Assembly: GCA_024233395.1 (NCBI GenBank)
Contig: JACKPR010000010.1
Coordinates: 1 to 10,465 of the forward strand
Direction of reading: 5' to 3'
From: Chlamydiales bacterium
Lineage (GTDB): Bacteria > Chlamydiota > Chlamydiia > Chlamydiales > Simkaniaceae
DNA: 10,465 nucleotides
Part shown: piece by piece, positions 6,414 through 10,465 of the stretch
How the letters are laid out: each line of letters starts with the position of its first letter
Numbering within the stretch: position 1 is the first letter of the stretch
Position numbers and translations under genes: made by a program
The notes under the pieces: generated by a model
Told to the model about the DNA's origin: nothing
What the model saw: only the letters and a program-made list of their open reading frames with translations
Databases searched by the model: none

Positions 6414-7019
6414 TTATTGAAGTATTTTTAAACGGTTGTCTTCAGAATCAAGTTTCTTACTTTCTGAAAGACCATCTGGAGTCTCTTGAGGATAAGGAGG
6501 GTTTGAACGATAACCACACCCCTTTAAAATTTTGGGATAACCAAAATGTTCAACGACGGGCCATTGACGACAAATCAAAGGACGTAAATGGTAATCACCA
6601 CAAGTTCCATTTTTTCTTAAATGGCGACAGCCCATCACATGCATTTTTTTTCCTTCATAAATTTGAGGCTCTGGAAGACGTTTATAAAACCCCAAAATTT
6701 GCGTGTACCAAAAATAGAAGAGGCGTCCAACAAGAGACTCTGAATAGGCAACAAGGACATAATGACAACAGTTACCACGTCGTTTACATTGCCCCTCTCG
6801 CTTAAAAGGAGGACGTATGATCTTTTTAGCGAGCTTTTGCATGGAATAATCGATTAAAACAAAGGGAAGAGCAAGACTTTTGACTACTTGACGAAGCCAA
6901 TAAGGGATTTTTTGCTTTGGAACCCCATTATTAGGGGGTGGAGGCTGATGGGTTGCTTCTGATGCTTCAAATAACAAATCATCCAAAAGCTCAGAATTAG
7001 GTCCGTAATTCATTTTCAT
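6414..7019 (-). CDS. YkgJ/CxxCxxCC-type metal-binding protein (201 aa)
   Basis: Resembles the YkgJ-like family of putative zinc/iron-chelating proteins, whose biochemical role is unsettled. Seven cysteines are spread through the central and C-terminal parts: Cys78, Cys84 and Cys85 (CKRRGNCC), Cys131 (MGCRHL), Cys140 (GTCGDY), Cys150 (RPLICRQWP) and Cys168 (KGCGYR). The segment C-x-D/G-Y-x-x-RPxxCRxWP is the most family-like part. The first Cys group is spaced Cx5CC rather than CxxCxxCC. The N-terminus is polar with a PPPP run (26-29), followed by a short hydrophobic stretch (about 47-57) that may attach the protein to the membrane. The ATG at 7019 has GGA about 5-6 nt upstream. It lies 53 nt before the dismutase gene on the same strand, which suggests a shared metal or oxidative-stress context. 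Confidence 0.8.
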   Translation of the reverse strand: MKMNYGPNSELLDDLLFEASEATHQPPPPNNGVPKQKIPYWLRQVVKSLALPFVLIDYSMQKLAKKIIRPPFKREGQCKRRGNCCHYVLVAYSESLVGRLFYFWYTQILGFYKRLPEPQIYEGKKMHVMGCRHLRKNGTCGDYHLRPLICRQWPVVEHFGYPKILKGCGYRSNPPYPQETPDGLSESKKLDSEDNRLKILQ

Positions 7020-7042
7020 GGTTTCCAGCTTAACCTGGGGGC

Positions 7043-7071
7043 AAAATATCGCTCAAGTGCTAACTTTTAAA
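7043..7071 (-). promoter_or_regulatory. Possible promoter of the Cys-rich/SOD unit
   Basis: TTTAAA (7071-7066), a 17-bp spacer and TATTTT (7048-7043) read toward the gene at 7019. Each box matches four of six consensus positions. Two AGTGCTAA motifs lie within and just upstream of it, as expected for a regulated promoter. Confidence 0.3.
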
Positions 7072-7083
7072 CGAGAGTGCTAA
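7056..7083. promoter_or_regulatory. Direct pair of AGTGCTAA motifs (CIRCE-like half-sites)
   Basis: AGTGCTAA occurs at 7056-7063 and 7076-7083, starts exactly 20 bp apart, about two helical turns. The second copy extends to GAGTGCTAA, identical to the right half of the HrcA/CIRCE operator. The pair is in direct, not inverted, orientation, so it is not a standard CIRCE. It overlaps the likely promoter region of the gene at 6414-7019. Confidence 0.45.
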
Positions 7084-7119
7084 AAAAGAGGTTCTTTTGG
7101 AGTTACATTAGACTAGAAA

Positions 7120-7127
7120 TTAGCACT
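7120..7127. promoter_or_regulatory. Third TTAGCACT motif
   Basis: TTAGCACT, in opposite orientation to the pair at 7056-7083, lies about 30 bp before the -35 region of the gene at 7237. It belongs to the same four-copy motif set. Confidence 0.35.
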
Positions 7128-7156
7128 ACAGACAAGTTATTGCAAAATAATTTTTA

Positions 7157-7185
7157 TTACTTTTTAAGCTGTTTATTGGTATAAT
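7157..7185 (+). promoter_or_regulatory. Extended -10 promoter of first paralogue gene
   Basis: A perfect extended -10, TGGTATAAT, lies at 7177-7185. The -35 is poor (TTACTT at 7157-7162, 17-bp spacer), as is usual when the TGn extension is present. Transcription would start near 7192, leaving a 45-nt A-rich leader with AGGAAGGG before the ATG at 7237. Confidence 0.6.
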
Positions 7186-7236
7186 ATTACCTATCAACGA
7201 ACAAAATATAATAAATAAAAAAGGAAGGGTAAAACT

Positions 7237-7806
7237 ATGGGATTTGAAGAAAAAGTGATTAAGTCTCAGAAACTTGCAAAAAAAATTGAATTTATCACGA
7301 TTCAATCTAGCGAACAAAGAGATGAAGAAGTTCGCTATAAAAATATTAACAGAAAGCAGATCCGATTTGACCTAAGTGACTTAGAAGTAATGACAGCTCT
7401 AGGAGAGCTACTGAGACCCTATGGTTTGAAGCAATTCATCGAAAATAAGATGGCGCAATCAAAGATCGATATTTTCCGCCTTTATGGGGAAAAACAGCTT
7501 GCTAAACGTGCCATGAACTTCCTAAAAGCACTGTACATCAAACATCCTGAAAAGTTTGCTAGCGTTGATTTATCTAAAGCAACAAGCCCTCGAATGAAAA
7601 TGATTCGCGGCACCTTCGTTATCAGTGAAGTAGCAAACCAAAAAACCATCTCTCTTAAAGATGATGGAGAAGCTTATCAATCTGAGCTTGAATCATTTAG
7701 AAAAAAATACCGCGAAGAAGAAGCAAAACTTCGCATGCAAGAAGATGCGATTAAGGAACTGACTTGTGAAGATGAACAAGAGCACCTAATCGGTATGGAT
7801 GCATAG
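7237..7806 (+). CDS. Unknown helical protein, first of tandem paralogues (189 aa)
   Basis: No family is recognised. The protein is charged and mostly helical, with no signal peptide, membrane span or obvious catalytic motif. Residues 13-107 form a core that is about 64% identical by hand count (61 of 95) to the second paralogue, without gaps. It contains EFITIQSSE, RDEEVRYKN, FDLSD, PYGL and KHPEKF. A second shared patch is ISLKD (138-142), and the C-terminal part (about 143-178) is a likely coiled coil. The last residues (Cys177 onwards) diverge. The ATG has AGGAAGGG upstream. It has its own promoter and is followed by a terminator, so it is probably expressed separately from its copy. The high conservation after duplication suggests a folded domain with a selected function, perhaps binding a partner; this is inference. 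Confidence 0.8.
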   Translation: MGFEEKVIKSQKLAKKIEFITIQSSEQRDEEVRYKNINRKQIRFDLSDLEVMTALGELLRPYGLKQFIENKMAQSKIDIFRLYGEKQLAKRAMNFLKALYIKHPEKFASVDLSKATSPRMKMIRGTFVISEVANQKTISLKDDGEAYQSELESFRKKYREEEAKLRMQEDAIKELTCEDEQEHLIGMDA

Positions 7807-7819
7807 AAATATGATCTTA

Positions 7820-7851
7820 AAGGCGGTGATCCCTTCATCGCCTTCTTTTTT
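7820..7851 (+). terminator. Rho-independent terminator after first paralogue
   Basis: AAGGCG (7820-7825) pairs with CGCCTT (7839-7844); an alternative register also pairs GAT with ATC near the loop. It is followed by CTTTTTT. The position is 14 nt after the stop at 7806. Confidence 0.65.
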
Positions 7852-7912
7852 CCCTTTTGCCAACACATAAACATTTAAACATAAACAACTTAACAATAAC
7901 TCTTTATTTTTG

Positions 7913-7921
7913 TTAGCACTC
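7913..7921. promoter_or_regulatory. Fourth motif: TTAGCACTC half-site
   Basis: TTAGCACTC is an exact left half of the CIRCE consensus. The expected right half 9 bp further on is absent. It lies about 45 bp before the -35 candidate of the second paralogue, in the 258-bp AT-rich gap (7807-8064). Besides this, that gap holds the terminator at 7820 and a weak promoter; no further gene is seen in it. Confidence 0.35.
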
Positions 7922-7965
7922 TAAATATTAAATAAGAGGCTTATTTACAATAACTTAAGCGTTGT

Positions 7966-7994
7966 TTGTTAAGAAATTATTAGACTTTTATATA
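7966..7994 (+). promoter_or_regulatory. Possible promoter of second paralogue gene
   Basis: TTGTTA (7966-7971), a 17-bp spacer and TATATA (7989-7994). The surrounding sequence is so AT-rich that other -10 boxes are possible, for example near 8004-8009. The preceding terminator makes some promoter in this gap likely. Confidence 0.35.
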
Positions 7995-8064
7995 GTTTAA
8001 TGCAATAATATAGTTAAGAACAGATTTATTTATTAAAAAAAGAACAAAAAAAAGGGCAGTTAAA

Positions 8065-8655
8065 ATGTTATTAGATGAGAAGATCTTCGCTTCAGATGAA
8101 CTATCAAAAAAAGTTGAATTCATAACAGTTCAGTCATCTGAACGGCGAGATGAAGAAATTCGCTATAAAAATGTGAACCGAAAAATGATCGTTTTCGATC
8201 TGAGCGATACTGGAATGATGCTAGAGCTTGGTAAACTACTGAAACCCTATGGATTAAACGAAAACTTTGAAAATAAAATGCTGAGCTCAAAAGTGGCTGC
8301 TTTTAGAATTTGGGCCGAAAAAAAGATTGCTAAACGAGCAGAAAACTATCTGCGCGTCCTTTATCTAAAACATCCGGAAAAATTTGGAAAAATCGAATAT
8401 GAGCATTCTAAGAAAAAGAGAATGCGACTAGCAAAAGCTAATTACATTCTGAGTGAAATGACCTCTCAAAAGAGTATTTCGCTTAAAGATGAGCGTGATG
8501 ATCACCTTAGCCAACTCCAAGATTTCAAAAACAGGTTTACTGGAGAAGCTAAGCGCCTTGCTCTTCAAGAAAATGTTATTAAAGATCTCACGCAAGATGA
8601 TCGTGGTGAAAATCAAACTCTCCTAGAGCTAGAAAATAAAGAAGCTGAAGGATAA
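8065..8655 (+). CDS. Unknown helical protein, second of tandem paralogues (196 aa)
   Basis: This is a collinear copy of the protein at 7237-7806: residues line up one to one from the N-terminal region to about residue 179. Conserved blocks are EFITVQSSE, RDEEIRYKN, FDLSD, PYGL, AKRA, LKHPEKF and SISLKDE. It differs mainly in the middle (107-120, where it is Lys/Arg-rich) and has a longer acidic tail (180-196) ending in repeated Glu/Leu. There is no membrane span, signal peptide or known motif. The ATG has AAAGGG 8 nt upstream. A strong terminator follows, so the gene ends its transcript. The function is unknown. Retention of both copies with separate promoters suggests different timing or partners, which is inference. 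Confidence 0.8.
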   Translation: MLLDEKIFASDELSKKVEFITVQSSERRDEEIRYKNVNRKMIVFDLSDTGMMLELGKLLKPYGLNENFENKMLSSKVAAFRIWAEKKIAKRAENYLRVLYLKHPEKFGKIEYEHSKKKRMRLAKANYILSEMTSQKSISLKDERDDHLSQLQDFKNRFTGEAKRLALQENVIKDLTQDDRGENQTLLELENKEAEG

Positions 8656-8688
8656 GAAAAACCACAATTAAATCATTAAAAAATAATT

Positions 8689-8723
8689 AACCTCAGAAGA
8701 TTTTTCTTCTGAGGTTTTTTTTT
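8689..8723 (+). terminator. Strong Rho-independent terminator after second paralogue
   Basis: AACCTCAGAAGA (8689-8700) and TCTTCTGAGGTT (8705-8716) form a perfect 12-bp stem with a TTTT loop, followed by a run of T to 8723. It lies 33 nt after the stop at 8655. Confidence 0.95.
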
Positions 8724-8724
8724 C

Positions 8725-8752
8725 TTGCTTTTTCTTGTACGTATGGTACAAT
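8725..8752 (+). promoter_or_regulatory. Promoter of the nucleotide transporter
   Basis: TTGCTT (8725-8730), a 16-bp spacer and TACAAT (8747-8752), with a TGG extension at 8744-8746. It starts right after the T-tract of the preceding terminator, so the transporter must be transcribed from here. The predicted transcript start, near 8759-8761, leaves almost no leader before the ATG at 8764. Confidence 0.6.
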
Positions 8753-8763
8753 ATGCCCCTAAA

Positions 8764-10329
8764 ATGGCAAATATGGAAACTCAGGACGTAGCAGAAACAA
8801 GTTCGTGGATTAAAAAAATTTGGCCGGTTCAAAAATTTGAACTCAAAAAGGTCCTTCCTCTATTATCACTTAAATTTCTAGTTTCAATCGTTTACGCAAC
8901 ACTCACCTGTATGAAAGATAGCCTCGTTGTAACGGCTGATCATTCAGGTGCTGAAGTCATTCCGGTTTTAAAAGGATGGGTGGTTTTCCCATTATCCCTT
9001 CTTTGCGCCATTGGTTATTCAAAACTGAGCAACCAATTTAAACGTTCTACCCTTTTTTATTCGATTGTTACCTTCTTTTTAGTGATTATTTTCCTCTATG
9101 GATTTGTTCTTTACCCCAATGTGGATGCTTTAAGTCCTCACGCAAGTGCAAATTTTCTAACGGAAAAATTGGGAGTGAAGTTTAACCATTGGATTTCTGT
9201 CTACCGAAATTGGATCCACTCTCTCTTCTTTATTACAGCAGAACTATGGGCTCAGGTTGTGATTTTTATCCTTTATTGGGGATTTGCAAACCATATCTGT
9301 CAGGTGAAAGAAGCTAAAAGGACCTATACTCTCTTTATAGCAGCAGGAGACCTTGCAACAGTTGTCTCTGGACCTCTTGTCCTTCACTATGTTTCTAAAT
9401 TTGGTGGAGGAAACTTTACAGATACCCTACAAACCCTTATTACCTATGTCCTTGTCGCAGGAGGGCTAATCCTAGCGACTTATTGGTGGATGAACCGTTA
9501 TGTCCTCTCAGATAAGCGTTATTATGATCCTTCAGTAACAAAGCATACCTTGAATGAAAAAACTAAACTAACTCTTGGGAAAAGTATCAAACATATTCTT
9601 TCATCGAAGTATCTTCTCAGTATTGCCGTTCTCGTGATTGGATGTGCTTTAACGATTAACATGGTTGAAGTGACTTGGAAGGCCCATTTAAAAAAGCTTT
9701 ATCCAGCGACTGCTGATTACCTTGCTTTCATCTCGAAAGCCACCACAATGGTTGGTGTTTTTGCATTGATTACTGTCATATTCTTAGGCGGAAATTTCCT
9801 GAGGAAGTTTGGTTGGCGCTTTAGCGCACTCATATCACCAATTGTCATTGGCGCAACTGGCGCCATTTTTTTTGTCTTCTCCTACTTTAAAGGTGCCTTA
9901 GGCCCTATTGCTACACTTTTTGGAACAACTCCTCTTATGATCCTAGTCCTCATAGGAGCCTTTCAAAATATTGCGAGTAAAGTTGTCAAATACTCCTTCT
10001 TTGACTCTACAAAAGAAATGGCCTATATTCCACTAGATCAAGAATCAAAGGTGAAGGGTAAAGCCGCAATTGACATGGTCGGATCACGTCTAGGCAAGTC
10101 AAGCTCCTCTTGGCTACAAGTCTCAATGATGGGCCTTCTTGGTACGGGCTCTGTCTTAATGATCACTCCTTATCTCATCCCTATTGTTCTAGGAGTTTCT
10201 TTTTATTGGAGTTATTCTGTTCGCTACTTAGCTAAAGAACTCGATAAAAAGGAAAATGCTCTCCTGAAAGAAACAGAGAAAACTGGAGAAGAAAGTTCTC
10301 CTGTAGCAGAACCTGCGACTGTCTCATAA
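8764..10329 (+). CDS. NTT/TLC-family nucleotide transporter
   Basis: An inner-membrane carrier of the ATP/ADP translocase family (TLC), used by intracellular bacteria and plastids to exchange host ATP for ADP or to import nucleotides. About 11-12 hydrophobic segments are visible. Residues known to be critical in the family are kept: Lys51 in MKDSLVVTA, Glu160 in TAELWAQ, Glu302 in NMVEVTWKAHLKK, and the Lys cluster (429-433) in KVKGKAAID (counted from this start). IPLDQE and RLGKSSSS are also family-typical. A short hydrophilic N-terminus precedes IWPVQKFELKKVLP, and the C-terminal tail is acidic. Open frame extends upstream to a TTG at 8725, but that lies in the promoter, so ATG 8764 is chosen; ATG 8773 is also possible. 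No clear ribosome binding site precedes either. Whether it exchanges ATP/ADP or co-imports nucleotides with protons cannot be told. Confidence 0.93.
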   Translation: MANMETQDVAETSSWIKKIWPVQKFELKKVLPLLSLKFLVSIVYATLTCMKDSLVVTADHSGAEVIPVLKGWVVFPLSLLCAIGYSKLSNQFKRSTLFYSIVTFFLVIIFLYGFVLYPNVDALSPHASANFLTEKLGVKFNHWISVYRNWIHSLFFITAELWAQVVIFILYWGFANHICQVKEAKRTYTLFIAAGDLATVVSGPLVLHYVSKFGGGNFTDTLQTLITYVLVAGGLILATYWWMNRYVLSDKRYYDPSVTKHTLNEKTKLTLGKSIKHILSSKYLLSIAVLVIGCALTINMVEVTWKAHLKKLYPATADYLAFISKATTMVGVFALITVIFLGGNFLRKFGWRFSALISPIVIGATGAIFFVFSYFKGALGPIATLFGTTPLMILVLIGAFQNIASKVVKYSFFDSTKEMAYIPLDQESKVKGKAAIDMVGSRLGKSSSSWLQVSMMGLLGTGSVLMITPYLIPIVLGVSFYWSYSVRYLAKELDKKENALLKETEKTGEESSPVAEPATVS

Positions 10330-10424
10330 GAAAATACACGGCGGTTTTATTTAGGAAGCTTTCGTAGCATCAAAAATCTCTCGTTAAATCATCCCATTTT
10401 TAAAGTGTTTAAGCTATACAAAGC

Positions 10425-10465
10425 GTCCGATGGAGTGAGCCCAAAATGGGCTCACGAAGCAGGAC
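10425..10465. other. Stem-loop with purine-rich internal loop, cut by window edge
   Basis: GTGAGCCC (10435-10442) and GGGCTCAC (10448-10455) form a perfect 8-bp stem with an AAAAT loop. Outside it, GTCC (10425-10428) pairs with GGAC (10462-10465) across a 6-by-6 internal loop (GATGGA against GAAGCA). The outer stem probably continues beyond the window (GC at 10423-10424 awaits a partner). There is no T-tract within view, so a terminator is not supported. It is GC-rich compared with its surroundings and may be part of an RNA gene or a dispersed repeat. The rest of 10330-10424 holds nothing recognised. Confidence 0.5.

Noticed and set aside
6503..6805. Plus-strand open frame opposite the Cys-rich gene
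   Set aside because: It is antisense to a gene with family-typical Cys motifs, with no ribosome binding site or sensible protein composition.
7056..7083. A full CIRCE operator
   Set aside because: The two half-sites are in direct orientation, and no inverted partner lies 9 bp away from either; the single site at 7913 also lacks a partner.
7126..7317. Short minus-strand open frame across the promoter of the first paralogue
   Set aside because: It covers a good plus-strand promoter and the start of a conserved gene; the hydrophobic product comes from translating AT-rich DNA.
8725..8763. TTG at 8725 as the start of the transporter
   Set aside because: It coincides with the -35 box and touches the T-tract of the preceding terminator, and related transporters begin close to the residues encoded from 8764-8773.

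Overview
The window looks like part of the genome of an obligate intracellular bacterium, most likely an environmental member of the Chlamydiota (Parachlamydia/Simkania/Waddlia-like). The strongest pointer is a nucleotide transporter of the plastid/chlamydial NTT (TLC) family at the right. It is supported by a cluster of small proteins, each with a closely spaced pair of hydrophobic segments as in chlamydial inclusion-membrane (Inc) proteins. The DNA is AT-rich and several genes appear to use TTG starts. The exact genus cannot be told from the sequence alone.

Left region (1-2659, minus strand). A Met-rich soluble protein of unknown function (1715-2659) heads an operon. It overlaps by 4 nt a 211-residue protein with a hydrophobic hairpin (1083-1718), which is followed after 18 nt by a second hairpin protein (591-1064, TTG start). 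A third hairpin protein (1-471) runs off the left edge. It has its own TATAAT promoter and a TTG start with a good ribosome binding site. The 211-residue protein and the edge protein align without gaps over their membrane and C-terminal parts, so this is a tandemly duplicated family. The 211-residue protein also carries a 36-bp in-frame tandem duplication that doubles a Tyr-Leu-Gln-Ile motif.

Middle region (2845-7019). Divergent from that operon is a 513-residue protein with an N-terminal membrane half and a soluble C-terminal half, of unknown function. Convergent with it is a secreted or lipid-acting alpha/beta-hydrolase (4409-5308) with a visible Ser-Asp-His triad and a strong promoter that almost abuts its start codon. 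Next on the minus strand come a small coiled-coil protein (5387-5770) coupled by a 4-nt overlap to an iron-type superoxide dismutase (5767-6354), and upstream of these a Cys-rich metal-binding protein of the YkgJ/CxxCxxCC type (6414-7019). These three may form a metal/oxidative-stress transcription unit.

Right region (7020-10465, plus strand). Two tandem paralogues of an unrecognised charged, helical protein (7237-7806 and 8065-8655) are separated by a terminator and a 258-bp AT-rich gap. The intergenic regions in front of both genes hold four exact copies of TTAGCACT/AGTGCTAA, the half-site of the HrcA/CIRCE operator, but not arranged as a canonical CIRCE. A 12-bp-stem terminator closes the pair. 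The NTT transporter follows, with a promoter lying immediately before (and partly inside) the longest possible reading frame, so its start is reassigned to 8764. The last 136 bp hold a GC-rich stem-loop cut by the window edge.
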